DNA of 64,000 nucleotides from Saprospiraceae bacterium (GTDB lineage: Bacteria; Bacteroidota; Bacteroidia; Chitinophagales; Saprospiraceae), in assembly GCA_016706365.1 (NCBI GenBank), contig JADJJU010000007.1, positions 186,001 to 250,000 on the forward strand, in the 5' to 3' direction. Numbering within the stretch: position 1 is the first letter of the stretch; the number at the start of each line of letters is the position of its first letter. The notes under the pieces are model-generated. The model was not told the origin of the DNA, ran no database searches, and saw nothing but the letters and a program-made list of their open reading frames with translations. The position numbers and the translations under genes were made by a program. Shown piece by piece: positions 17,801-28,227 of this stretch.

Positions 17801-17947
17801 ATTGAAAATTTTGACCAGGATCCTGAAATAGTATCTGAGGCAAAAGAGAAGTTGCGTATAGTAGAACAAAAAAGCAACAGTAGCAAAAAACCGACAACAA
17901 AGAAGAATAGTGACGAAATCGATTTTGACAACACAGGTGGCAAATAA
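14822..17947 (+). CDS. Large periplasmic tetratricopeptide-repeat protein
   Basis: 1041 residues with a cleavable signal peptide ending near ISAQK (residue ~24), so it is exported. The rest is a nearly continuous solenoid of TPR/Sel1-like helical pairs. Repeats such as ALFELGNYAYAAKKYDEAA, YFEKGEYEKALPYL and DALFELGYAYEDDQNPGKA are easy to see. The C-terminus is low-complexity Lys/Ser/Asn followed by DEIDFDNTGG. The next gene, an outer-membrane barrel, starts 20-77 bases downstream, a TPR-barrel arrangement common in Bacteroidota. A role in scaffolding or envelope assembly is inferred; no enzyme motif is present. Confidence 0.88.
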   Translation: MTLKQITFTALLLIFLVSAISAQKTSIYQEAQVHFKTGSDLYDKSVYGLAMESFSKASKTINTPADHQTEVLKTQSDLMYALSALHLEQEEAEKLVLDFVRENKGNPLASKALFELGNYAYAAKKYDEAAEYFGMMDRSGITEEQYGEAKFKQGYAMFVKKKFSQAKTAFGSLRNVKNEYYFPSNYYYGMSSFFLNNYKDAIDGFKIASGTRKYRVQVPYYIVQIHFSQKEFDEVITYGEQALQETEVQKKVEIGQMVGMAYFEKGEYEKALPYLNEYASKSNSMKDGELYTVGYVNYHAKSYEKAIEYFRRSAGADDQIGQQSNYYLGMSYTKTGERALARTAFSKAANMKFVPEISEDAMFQYAKLSVELNADKEAIETLLKVPTTSKNYSEAQDLIADVLEKTKDYENAIKVIESLKEMSPGIKEAYQKVTFNRGLQLYNDKQHDQALLSFDKSLKHPVDAKIKTMATFWKAEIYHQRKDYKLSITEFNSFLNQEKSISGIPDASLIHLANYAQGYNYLKQDDFSTSLTYFEKTIDGIKKNSSKINSDLVKKNVFGDAVLRAGDAYFKRNRYAEAAKYYNEAITNKYSGYDYAIFQKAIISGLENKLNQKIDLLESLVSQQPNSSYADDALFELGYAYEDDQNPGKAKEALNKLVTQYKDKSNLVNQGYIKLGLISYNAGDKNGAIRHYKSVFNNNPTKQEADDALAALEEIYVVDMGQSDEYFKFLETIPGYKVAGDTKDSLTFRVAQVQYENGNYDRAIPAYGHYTSKHPKGAHLLQAYYNRAEPPLVQKKYADGLKDYEIVVEKGQSPYYLKAVEKAAIISYNFTEDFQKSYSYYTKLESATNNLDLKFDAQLGALRSASRINNSSGVLSYAEKVMENPKATSEHRATAHFLTGKIHFDKKEYDKALPQFRSTIELTDNIQTAEARYNIAFILYQKKDYENAEAAAREVLEKSAAFANWVAKSLILMSDVYVAQGDLVSAKAALEAVIENFDQDPEIVSEAKEKLRIVEQKSNSSKKPTTKKNSDEIDFDNTGGK

Positions 17948-18024
17948 CACCTTAAAAAAGATCCGGTATGTCTCATCCAATTGTCATTCAAATTTCAACC
18001 TCAATCCTTAAATTCATTCAAGCG

Positions 18025-19698
18025 ATGTATAACTATCAGCTTCCCCTCACAATATTCAATATACAAAGAGTGAATCTGCGTCCCATCTTTGCCATGTCAT
18101 GCGCAGCTATTTTCACTTTGATCAACATGAATTCAGCACAAGCCCAAACGGATCTGCCGGGTGGGAAAGTCGAAGTAGTAAAATCATTTGACGCCCGACT
18201 TGCCGAAACTGATAAAATCAGAATCAATGCACCGGTGCCTCAGCCTGATACCAGCTCCAACAGATATCAATACAATGCCCTGGAAACTGATATCAAAATG
18301 GAATATGAAGCTCCAACAATCAAGCCACTTGCAATGGGTTCAGAAAAATTGCCGCCTGTGTATAAAGGCTTCGCTAAGGCAGGTATTGGTTTTCCCCTTT
18401 CTCCTTATGCTGAAGGGTCTTATTACCACGATGCCGATAATTTCAATATACTGGCACACCTGAGACACCATTCAGCCAACGATAAAAAAAGAGAAAATCA
18501 ACGTTTTATGGACAATGATTTTATGCTTAGAGGAAATTACTATTTTGAACAAGGTATAGGAATCGGTGCAAGAACGAATTATAGTCTGGATGATTACTAT
18601 TTCTATGGTTATGATGAAGCTGATACGTCATTTCTTCCCCAGTATGCACGCAGAAGATTCACGACATTCGATCTTGGTTTCTCAGTATTCAATGTTGAAA
18701 ATGGAGATTCAGACTTGAATTATTGGGGTAAGGCAGATTTTTATACCCACCGTGATGATCTGGAAACACCGGGCAAAGAAACAGGTACATTGTTAAATTT
18801 TGGTGTTAAAAAATATCTTCAGGGAAAGCACCCTATTGCTGCTGAGATCATTACTGATATGAGCAGCTATACTGATACTGCCACCTATAGACTGAATAAC
18901 TTTTTCTTCATTCCCAGCGCGGCTTATATAGGCGAGATGTTTAGCGCGAAAGGGGCTATCAGAATTGCATCTCACAATGATGAATTTTTCTTTCTTCCGG
19001 ATCTTCAGGTCGCTGTTAACCTGGCAGAAGGTAAATTTAGAGTCCAGGCAGGTTGGGATGCCAATCTCTACAAAAACAGTTTCAGAAATCTGACTGACTA
19101 CAATCCATTTATTGCCCCTATTCTACCGGCTTTACAAAATGCTAAATATGATGATTTCTATGCGGCCATTGGCGGTGTAGCAGGAAGCTGGAATTATGAA
19201 TTGAGAGGAGGTTATAAGCCTACAACAAACATGGCTTTATATCTGCCTACAGTTGGCGATCCAACCAGATTCAGTGTCATTTATGACACTGTCAACATTG
19301 TGTATGCAAAACTAAATTTACACACTACCATACAGAAAAACTTAACTGTTGGGCTTAGCGCAGGCTATAACTTATTCAATCCCACAGTTCAGGAAGAAGC
19401 ATGGCAAATTCCAGCTCTGGAAACTAATCTGTCTCTGGTGTACAGAGCATTGGGTAACAAATTAAGATTACGAGGTGAAATGTATTTCACAGGCGGAGTT
19501 CCGGTACTGACACCTGAGAATGAGAAAGAAACATTGAATGCCCTATTTGATGTAAGCCTTGGAGCTGATTATATGTTTACGGAAAAATTCGGTTTATTTC
19601 TGAATCTAAACAACCTAGCATCCAACAGATGGAGACGATGGTTCAACTATCCAACTTATGGTATTAATGTCCTGGGTGGCTTGATTGTTCGTTTCTAA
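18025..19698 (+). CDS. Outer-membrane beta-barrel protein partnered with TPR protein
   Basis: 557 residues from the ATG at 18025; an earlier in-frame ATG at 17968 would add 19 residues without signal character. The signal region ends near NMNSAQAQTD. A short periplasmic-type segment (VEVVKSFDARLAETDKI, then KLPPVYKGFAKAGIGFPL) leads into alternating aromatic beta strands through to the end (GLIVRF, a typical terminal barrel strand). It lacks a plug domain, so it is not a TonB receptor. Co-transcribed with the preceding TPR gene and closed by a terminator at 19723. Function unknown. Confidence 0.82.
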   Translation: MYNYQLPLTIFNIQRVNLRPIFAMSCAAIFTLINMNSAQAQTDLPGGKVEVVKSFDARLAETDKIRINAPVPQPDTSSNRYQYNALETDIKMEYEAPTIKPLAMGSEKLPPVYKGFAKAGIGFPLSPYAEGSYYHDADNFNILAHLRHHSANDKKRENQRFMDNDFMLRGNYYFEQGIGIGARTNYSLDDYYFYGYDEADTSFLPQYARRRFTTFDLGFSVFNVENGDSDLNYWGKADFYTHRDDLETPGKETGTLLNFGVKKYLQGKHPIAAEIITDMSSYTDTATYRLNNFFFIPSAAYIGEMFSAKGAIRIASHNDEFFFLPDLQVAVNLAEGKFRVQAGWDANLYKNSFRNLTDYNPFIAPILPALQNAKYDDFYAAIGGVAGSWNYELRGGYKPTTNMALYLPTVGDPTRFSVIYDTVNIVYAKLNLHTTIQKNLTVGLSAGYNLFNPTVQEEAWQIPALETNLSLVYRALGNKLRLRGEMYFTGGVPVLTPENEKETLNALFDVSLGADYMFTEKFGLFLNLNNLASNRWRRWFNYPTYGINVLGGLIVRF

Positions 19699-19722
19699 CA
19701 AACTACTGGCAAAATATTTCAG

Positions 19723-19755
19723 GCGCGGCAATTCAGTTTGCTGCGCTTTTTTTTT
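19723..19755 (+). terminator. Rho-independent terminator
   Basis: Stem GCGCGGCAA (19723-19731) with TTGCTGCGC (19738-19746), including one G-T pair, followed by a run of nine T. It ends the TPR/barrel unit. Confidence 0.85.
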
Positions 19756-19947
19756 ATAAAAAGATTACTCTGCTCATCTCTGGTTTATTGTCCAGTGGCA
19801 TTTCAAAACTTGCAATTCATCTTATAAGAATATTTAACTTTTCAAGAAATACCCTTATTTAATTCGAATACCCGCAGCATTTAAATTTAAAGTAAAGCAA
19901 AATAATTCTTAAAAACTTTATTAATTCTTCTCCGATAATTATTTTAC

Positions 19948-19955
19948 TACATTTG
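19948..19955 (+). promoter_or_regulatory. Minus-7 box of the TPR histidine kinase
   Basis: TACATTTG, matching TAnnTTTG, 33 bases before the ATG at 19989. The gap from the terminator at 19755 to this box is AT-rich and holds nothing else recognisable. Confidence 0.55.
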
Positions 19956-19988
19956 TGTACTCCTAACACAAGCGGATGCGCCTTTTAA

Positions 19989-22026
19989 ATGTATAGCAGA
20001 TTAACAATTCTCGCAATTACTTTTTTATTTATAATTTCTTCCTGCAAGGAACATCCGAATTCTGCAGACGATCATTACTTTAACTCATTTTTTGAACAGG
20101 CTGATTCACTATCAGATGAGCATCATTTTGAAGCTGCCGTTCAGCTTGTAGATTCCGCGTATGCTCAATTTAAGCAGCCGAATACACGCGATTTAGTAAG
20201 AAAATTGACCTATCAGGCGCAGATTTTGTATTTCAAACAAGGGAAATACATTGAAACGCTGGAAAAAGTTGATTCACTACTGGAAATAACAAAGGATGAC
20301 CTTGAGAGTTATGGTGAAAACTATGTAGACGCTCTTTATTACAAGGGAAATATCCTGATTGCACTAAATGACAATCACCTCGGCAGCCAGTATTTCCAAA
20401 AAGCATATCAATTTACAAAGGAACATCTTGACATTTGCCAAAAGTCATACTATCATGGACATTTGGCCAGTTTGCTATTTAAGCAGGGAAAATACAAGCA
20501 GGGAATTCAACAATATCATATCTATTTTGCCGAGAATGGAAATTGTGACAAAAAGAATGTAAAAAATTACTTCTCTAGCAGACAGAATGCATTGAACAGC
20601 ATAGGTTTTGGATATGAACAGCTGGGAATGTACGATAGTGCCGCTTTATATTATCATAAAACTATAGATTATATCGATACGGTAGGAGTATATTTCCCTA
20701 ATTATCATGAATTTGTTAATATAGCAAGATCCGTTACACTAGGTAATTTAGGGGGAATTTATCTTCACCAAAAAAAGTATAATGAAGCATTGACAGCATT
20801 AGACTCTAGCATAAATTTTAACAGCCAACACCCGGATTATGCACAGGATGTCTGCCTAAGTAAAATTAAAAGAGCACATGTGTACATAAGAACTTCTCAA
20901 TGGGACTTGTACAATTCAGACATTTTGGAAATAGATTCGTGTTTGAAAATTCTTAATACTATTGATTATCAGTATAGATATTACAGGCTGAAATGGGAAT
21001 ATGCCGATGAATTAAAAGATACATCTAATGCATATTTATATCATTTGAAAATGAAACAACTTAATGATCAATTAAATAAAAGCATATTTAATAAAGCACA
21101 AATAGATTACCAACAGCTCTTACAAAATATTAACCAGGAAAATGAGCTGGTTCAGCTAAGAGCTTCCAACCGGCAGAAAACCATATATATTATTCTTTTC
21201 ATCTTGGTGGTATGCATGTCACTGATCATAATGTTCCTCTTCAGGCGCAACCAAATTCAGTCCAAATTCAATATGGAGCAACTGAATAAACACAATGTTC
21301 AGATGCTGAATAAAACAGTTCAGTTGCAAAAGACCTTATTCGACCTCCAGGACAGTCAACAGGAAAATACGCAAATGATGAAAATTGTAGCGCATGACTT
21401 ACGAAATCCGATAAGTGCTATTGTGCAAATAACGCAATTGATTCAAATGGACAAGGCTATTCCGGAAGAACAAATGTCACTGGTAAATATGATCCAAAGC
21501 TCTGCAAGAGCTTCTCTTGAGTTTATTAATGATCTTCTGCATCTTAATACTTCATTTGAAAACATCAAAAAGGAAGATTTGGACATCTCATCCGTTTTGC
21601 AGAATAGTATAGAATTATTGAATTTCAAAGCTTCAGAGAAAAATCAAAAATTGTCTTGAAACTGAGCCGGCATTTTGCATTGCCAATAGAGAAAAACTAT
21701 GGAGGGTGTTTAATAATCTCATAGCGAATGCTATCAAGTTCAGTCCTGAGAATTCAGAGATTCAGATCTCACTCAAAAAATCCGGACAAACAGCAATATG
21801 TAAAATTAAAGACCAGGGAATAGGTATTCCTGAAGAAATCAAGCACCAGATATTTGATTTATTCACAGAAGCAAAGAGAAGTGGTACATCAGGAGAACAA
21901 TCATTCGGATTGGGATTAGCCATTTCAAAACAAATCATAGAATCTCATCAGGGAAAAATTTGGTTTGAAAGTGAGGAAGATGAAGGGACGACCTTTTTCA
22001 TTGAATTACCTCTTTACAACATTTAA
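19989..22026 (+). CDS. TPR-containing sensor histidine kinase, lipoprotein signal (one frameshift)
   Basis: Reconstructed length ~679 residues. N-terminal signal with lipobox-like ISSC (residue ~19). Then TPR helices (~25-350), a coiled coil, one membrane helix (IYIILFILVVCMSLIIMFLF, ~395-415), a HisKA domain with the phospho-accepting HDLRNPISAI, and an ATPase domain with N-box NNLIANAIKF, G1 DQGIGIPEE and G2 FGLGLAIS. The frame is lost around 21646-21652 (one extra base, probably in AAAAA), between SEKNQK and LETEPAFCIANREKLW; HATPase motifs follow in the new frame. This is read as a sequencing insertion. No response regulator is adjacent, so the partner is encoded elsewhere. Confidence 0.88.
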
Positions 22027-22050
22027 ATTTAAGCTAGTTGTCCTGAACGA

Positions 22051-25000
22051 CTATTTGTCTCCTGACACATCGGGGTCTTCCTCAGTTTTAATTGTAGCAG
22101 GTGCAGGTGTATAAGTTTTTCTCCTGAAGCGGAATATATCACTAAAGGTATCGTACTCTCGTCTGTACACAAGTCCTGTACCAAACATAGTCCTCCTTCC
22201 AAATACTGCCGGCTGATCCTGACTGTAAAACCGCAGCCTTAATCTTCTGGCCAAACCAAAAGCGTATTCTACATTAATATCACCCCCAAAACCACCTCCT
22301 GTTTCAGAGTCCAGATTTCCAATTGTATTCAAACCAAAATCTACCAGAACCCTATCATCAAAGAGCTGGAATCTTGGACGAATAAAAAACTGGGACTGAC
22401 CTAATCCCGGCAGCTCCTGAAGATCTCTGTCAGCAAAATCAGGATTCAGAATTAAACCAAAGTCCAAATCAAGACCTGAAATGAATGAATTACGACTCAG
22501 CGTATCCAGCAAATATTCATTCACATAGACACGCATTTGGTTCGTCACCCATTCTGTCAAAGTACTGCTCAGGGTACTTGATATCGCAGAAGTAGAGAGC
22601 AGGTCACTTGCCTGAGGTAAGAATCCTCTGAAAGCTAATAAACCAATGGCCACCCGATTCAACTCATTTGGATCGGCGGATATGGTGCGAAGTTTATTGT
22701 CTGCATAATTTTTCAGTTCACCCACCAAAGTCGGAAACTGAATATCAAATTGTATGGCTGGCTGTAATAATGGACCGGTAAGCTTCAAAGCAAGATCCAC
22801 ATCTGTAGGTTTCTTTGCTTCTTTGGTTATGTTCTCGTCTCCTCTTATATAATCAGATATAAAGTTATAAGGCGAGGTCCGCAGACCTTTGTATTCAGCT
22901 TCAAGGTCAATATAAGCATTCAATGGATCGCCATACCAAATAATAGTACCACCTCTCTTTACGGAAAATGCTTTGTCCAGAACCACCAGTGCTTTGAAAG
23001 GATATTCTCCCTTCTCAATTTCAAATTCCCCATTCATCTGAAAGTCTCCATTTCGGGGCAATTCCATAACTATATTACCTCTGCCTGAGCCCTTAATGAT
23101 ATCGCCTGTTCGCTCATCGAATATCAATTGGAGCTCAGCATCTGGTGTGATGGCTACATTCATGAGCAGACTGAGTCCTTTCAAAGAGGCAACTTTGTTA
23201 TTCTCTTGTGTGCCATCTTCTCTATTAATAAAAACAATAAAATTTTGTTCCTGTGCTTCTTTGGCAGAACTCAGAGGAATGGAAATAACTGAATTCGGTC
23301 CTGTCTCTGCAACAACAGTGATATCTGTTTCTTCAAAACTTCCACCGATCTGAACGTCTATTTTGCCTTGTGCCTTGCCATAAAACAAATCATTTTCTCC
23401 TTTTTGTAAATTCAACACCTGGAACATTGGGGAAGAAATTCGCAGGTTCATGCGTATATCATCAAACAAGGAGTGGGACATCCCCCCTCTCAGTAATGCC
23501 TTGTTATTTAAATCGTCGCCGAGAATAATACTATCAAGATCTATGAAAGTGTTATTTATTTTGACCACCGCATCATCAATAGTGTACCTGGTACCTAAAA
23601 ATGCCAATCTGCTTGCTGCGTTCACAATTCTGATCTCACCTCCCACTTCTCTCAGTAAACTATCACCTTTCATTGTAAATTTGCCCAAAACGGTTCCTTC
23701 GGTATCCTTGATCAGATCATTCAGGAAGAATTCAGAAACTTTAAGAGGGAAATGGTCGAATTCCGCTTCCATTTCATAGATGTACTTTTTGCCCGCCATA
23801 TCTGATCCCGGCAATACATAATATCCATTCAGATGCAGGGTCTTCTCAATATCTCCTATTTCAGCATTAAAATCAGATTGCTTTTGGTGTCATTCATAGT
23901 AGCATTAGCATTCAGCTTTCCTAACAATAAGTCATTCAGTCCGAAGTGTCTGATTCCTGTTTCAATCCTCAGCCCTTCCATTGTCTTTATATTGTCTATT
24001 TCTGCTTTGAATGATGCATCTCCGATGAGCTTTAGCCCTGTATTCTCAAGACTCTTATTGAAAATTGCAATGTCAATGTCATTGCCCTGGATCAAAGCCC
24101 CAAAATTACCTGTTGATGAAATATCAATCATTCCATCTCCATTGGAAAATCTCAGATTCCTGGTATAAATTGAACTGTCTGAGAATTGAATAAAATTCTT
24201 TTCTGCAATCTTCCACCGATTATTCAAAGCTTCAAATTCAAGGAAGTCAAATGAGACATGGTATTTATCATCCACCATAAAAAATTTGCCATTGATGTCA
24301 AGATTTTCAAATGACTTCATAATGGATGCTGATCCAAAATTGAAGGCCAGGGTATCATTGTTCAATGTGATATTTCCGTCTAATGGAACAATTTCTACCC
24401 CCGCAATCAAGCCATGCCGGAAATTAAAAATTAAATCACTGCTATTGTCATTTCCATAAGCTACCAAAAGTAAGCTGTCAATCTGTACATTTTCCATTGT
24501 AAAGGAAGGCAATACCAATTGATTGATCTCATATTGAAATGAAGAGTTAAGCTGATTAGTAAAATTGCCATTAAACTTAAAATCACGAATTCGGCCAATA
24601 GGAATATTGAAATTTTCAAGCAAATTTCGACTATCCTTTAAGTGCAGATCAAACGCAAAGTCATTGGATTGAATATTTGCATTTTCATCCTGAATACCCA
24701 ATAAAGTAGAAAAATTTGGGTGCTTTCTTACCAGGATGTTGGTAATTGCCGGATAAATAGATGTAAAATCATATTGGCCCAGCAAGCTCAGATCAAGAAT
24801 ATCAGAATAGAGTTCAAAAGTCTTATATGGCTGATCAATAAAACTGGCAATTATATTTAGTGAGTCAATAACCGTGAATGATTTTTCACCACCGGAAATT
24901 ACGACATCCTTTAGAGATGCCGTTCCATGCATGCTTGAAATGTCCCGAATTTTTATATTTGACTTAATATCACCACTGACAGTCAAGGGTTTGTTTACAA

Positions 25001-26861
25001 GGTTGAGAGCGAACAAATCAAGATTATTAATTTCTGAAACAAAATCAAATTCAGGATATTCACTCAGATAATCAATTGTTCCATCAAATGTAAAGTCCAT
25101 ATTTTCATCTTTCACATTCAGTTTTCCGGATATGAGATTCCTTTTTAGTGAACCGATAAATTGGATATTTTTATATTCGTACTTTCTGAAAACTAGTGAT
25201 GAAACGCTTGCTACCATGTTTGCATTGACAGTCTCCAGTGTCAATCCGGTACCATTTTTCACCTCCGCTTTAAAAGAAATCCGGCCAAATTCATCATTGT
25301 CGATCCACTTTGAGAGGTTGAAATTATTTGCTTCGAGCTTACCTCTGTAAGTAGCTTTACTGGTACCCTCAACAATATTCATTTGAATATCTGTTTTGAT
25401 TTGACCCAGATCAGTCTGCAATGTGCCAAAAGTTACAAAATCTTCATAGAAACCGTCGAATCGGCCACTAAATCGTATTCTGCCTAGTTTATTAAAATTT
25501 TCTGGAAGGCTCAGTCCGGGAATCAACTGTTTGATACTTTGTATATTAGTATTCAAATCTTCTATTTCAATATTCAGAATTGTCTCATTTGGAGTGGAGA
25601 AATCCCTCCCTGAAAATTCACCACTAAAAGTAGTATTGCCGGGCAGAGTAATCAATAAATCTTCTCCTCTCAGATTATTTACTCTACCCTTAACTCTTCC
25701 CGACAGCACAATTTTATCTTTGTTGTGATTGATGAAAAAACGATTGTTCTTGAGTTGTGGAGCGAAGTAAAATAAGTCTTGCATACTCAGATATGATTCA
25801 TTGAGCCGGGCATCCATCATGATTTTATCCTCAAATTCACTAAAATCCGAAAATGATCTGAATCGAAATGTCAAAGCATCTTTCAAATGGGAAGTGGGGG
25901 TCTGCAGATCGAATTGCTCTAATTGGATCATCTGGGCATTCATACGGAACTGGCCAGCCTGCAATCTACTCAGTTCCCAACCTGATGCAGTTTTGAACTT
26001 AATCAGGCAGATTTCTGCGGCCACATCTACTTCAGCTACTGACACTGATTCCAGTTCAATATAGATATCATTTAAATCAATGTAGTTATCATCAAATGCA
26101 TCCTTTTGGCTATCTTCAAATTCATAAGTTGTATTGTTATACATCCTGAAATTCCCACCATCCAGGAGGAACATTTCTGCAAGAATTTTAAAATCGGGAT
26201 CTTCAATTGTATCTGATTCAAGCGCATCCTCAATAACCTCAACAATATCCTCCTGGGTAATAATTTCGCGGGTATCTTCAGAAATACTGATTTCAATTTC
26301 AGGCTTGTTGATCCAAATGGATGAAAAATCAAATACAGCATCAGGAAGGGACATGTCATTGAGTTGCATAGTTCCAGCAGGTATGGAGCTACGCATTTTG
26401 AAACCTTTATCTTTCTGGTCCATGAGAAAATTTACATTGACCAGTGAAACTTCTTCCAGCTTTAATCTGAATGGTTTTTTGCCGCCATCACTACCGCCCG
26501 TCTTAAAATAATCTACAATGAACTGATAATTATAAACTCCATCCTCCCGAATCATATTTACATAGACATCCTTTAAATAAAGGCTGCTAAGGTCCAGCCT
26601 GCTCATGACCAGACTCATCAAGTGAGCATTGAAGCTACAGCGTAATTCTCCAATGGCTATGAGGGTATCCCCTTGAGGAGTCTCCATTAGTAAACCCTCG
26701 ATGGCAAGCATTTCTGTGAAGCCGAGTCTGAACCCATCAATTTTTACATTAGCTCCCCATTGCTCTTCAAAATAAGCAGTCAGTTTATTGACTCCCCAGC
26801 GTTGAACAGATGGAACCTGAACCAGGAAATAAAAGATGATCATCAGGAAAGTAAGGGTCAC
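22051..26861 (-). CDS. tamB: Translocation/assembly module TamB family protein (one frameshift)
   Basis: AsmA/TamB-like protein that spans the periplasm from an inner-membrane anchor, as known for lipid or outer-membrane-protein transport. Reconstructed length >1600 residues: a membrane helix (MTLTFLMIIFYFLVQ), a long beta-rich body, and the C-terminal TamB domain (DPLNAYIDLEAEY, DVDLALKLTGPLLQPAIQF, LDLDFGLILNPDFADRDLQ). The frame is lost at 23869-23872 (coding strand TTTT, expected TTTTT, restoring LIFNAEIGDIEKTLHLNGYY). The GTG at 26861 lies inside the membrane helix. The same frame stays open upstream to 26966 and encodes a basic stretch GKGKRRSNLPGKIIK, so the true start is probably a rare codon near 26960 or lies behind another indel. 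Confidence 0.88.
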
Positions 26862-27081
26862 AAGTATCCCGGCAAAAATCTTAATGATTTTTCCCGGCAG
26901 ATTACTTCTCCGCTTTCCTTTCCCGGGCTTCTCGGGCTGATATGTCTCTTTTGTTTCCAGTGTAATTTATATGCTTTTCAATAAGCTGAATTAATTCATT
27001 TATATTATAGTGTAACACTCAAATTAATGCCTTGTTAAGGAAACAACCCATAATAGGGTCATTTTCTCTGCCTTGAGCTGA

Positions 27082-27936
27082 TTATTTGACGAATGTATTC
27101 TCCTTAAGTTTATGATATAATTTGACCATGTGCACTGCTTCCCTGGCATCATGAACTCTAAGGATTCCGGCGCCATTCATTAATGCCTGCAAATGTAATG
27201 CAGAAGTAGCTGATAATGAATCTTCAGGCTTTATTTGAAGCAATCGGTAAATCATTCCTTTTCTGCTCAAACCAACAACAATTGGACGCTTGTGGATTTT
27301 AAAAACTCCAAGATGATTCAAAAGTGAATAATTGTGATCCAAAGTTTTTCCAAAACCAAATCCCGGATCTATCCAGATATCATTAATTCCTGCAGCAATG
27401 CATTGTTGAATCTTTGCAGAAATAAAGTCAAAAACTTCTTCTACTACATTATCATACCGGGGATTTGATTGCATTGTCAAAGGCACGCCCTGCATATGCA
27501 TGACAATATATGGAGCTGTAAATTCTGCGCATACTTTCAGGATTTCAGGATCCGAATTTCCTGCACTTATATCATTAATAATCTGAGCCCCTGCTTTCAA
27601 TGCAGGCCGGGCGACCTTAGATCTGAAAGTGTCTACTGAAATAATAACATCTGGAAAATGTTGCCGCAATGTCCCCAAAACAGTCAATAAACGATCTGTC
27701 TCCTCTTCTTCTGGAGGAGGTACTGAACCCGGCCGGGTAGAAACTGCTCCGATATCTAATATCTTTGCTCCATCTTCTATCATTTTGCCTGCTTTATCCA
27801 AAAGCTCATTTTCAGATTGAATTCGGCTACTGGCATAAAATGAATCAGGAGTTACATTGATTATACCCATTATTGAAGGTGAATCAATGTTAAATAAGCC
27901 TGAAGCTGATCGAAATATGATTTTTTCCTGAGACAT
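27082..27936 (-). CDS. folP: Dihydropteroate synthase
   Basis: Condenses 6-hydroxymethyl-dihydropterin diphosphate with p-aminobenzoate in folate synthesis. 284 residues, complete. Family motifs: MGIINVTPDSFY (residues ~23-34), DIGAVSTRPGS, VDTFRSKVARPALKAGA, IINDISAG, DPGFGFGKT and VGLSRKGMI. A TAATTTTG box ends only four bases before the ATG (see separate entry). Upstream to 28228 is a 290-base AT-rich gap without a gene. Confidence 0.96.
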   Translation of the reverse strand: MSQEKIIFRSASGLFNIDSPSIMGIINVTPDSFYASSRIQSENELLDKAGKMIEDGAKILDIGAVSTRPGSVPPPEEEETDRLLTVLGTLRQHFPDVIISVDTFRSKVARPALKAGAQIINDISAGNSDPEILKVCAEFTAPYIVMHMQGVPLTMQSNPRYDNVVEEVFDFISAKIQQCIAAGINDIWIDPGFGFGKTLDHNYSLLNHLGVFKIHKRPIVVGLSRKGMIYRLLQIKPEDSLSATSALHLQALMNGAGILRVHDAREAVHMVKLYHKLKENTFVK

Positions 27937-27940
27937 TACA

Positions 27941-27948
27941 CAAAATTA
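27941..27948 (-). promoter_or_regulatory. Possible minus-7 box abutting folP
   Basis: On the minus strand TAATTTTG is followed by four bases and then the folP ATG. If used, transcription would begin at or just inside the start codon, giving a leaderless message. It may also be a chance match in AT-rich DNA. Confidence 0.35.
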
Positions 27949-28227
27949 ACATTTATAATCCACTCATTTCAATTTCGAAATCGGAAAACAAATATAACAA
28001 TAAATTTATCTGTATGTTATTATATTTAAATTATTTACATATATAATAATCTTTAAATTGTGTGCTTCAAAATTGAGTAAAAGACAGGTAGGAACTATGT
28101 ATCAAAAGTTAATTTTGTTAAATCATGAGAAATTAAAGTATAATATGTTTGAATAAACGATCCAGAACCATTAATTTCGCCCGTCACCTATTTGAAGTAC
28201 CTTGATGTTAACTAAAACACCTTAGGT

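Noticed and set aside
20820..20828. AACAGCC inside the TPR kinase gene
   Set aside because: Single coding occurrence without a tract; consistent with chance.
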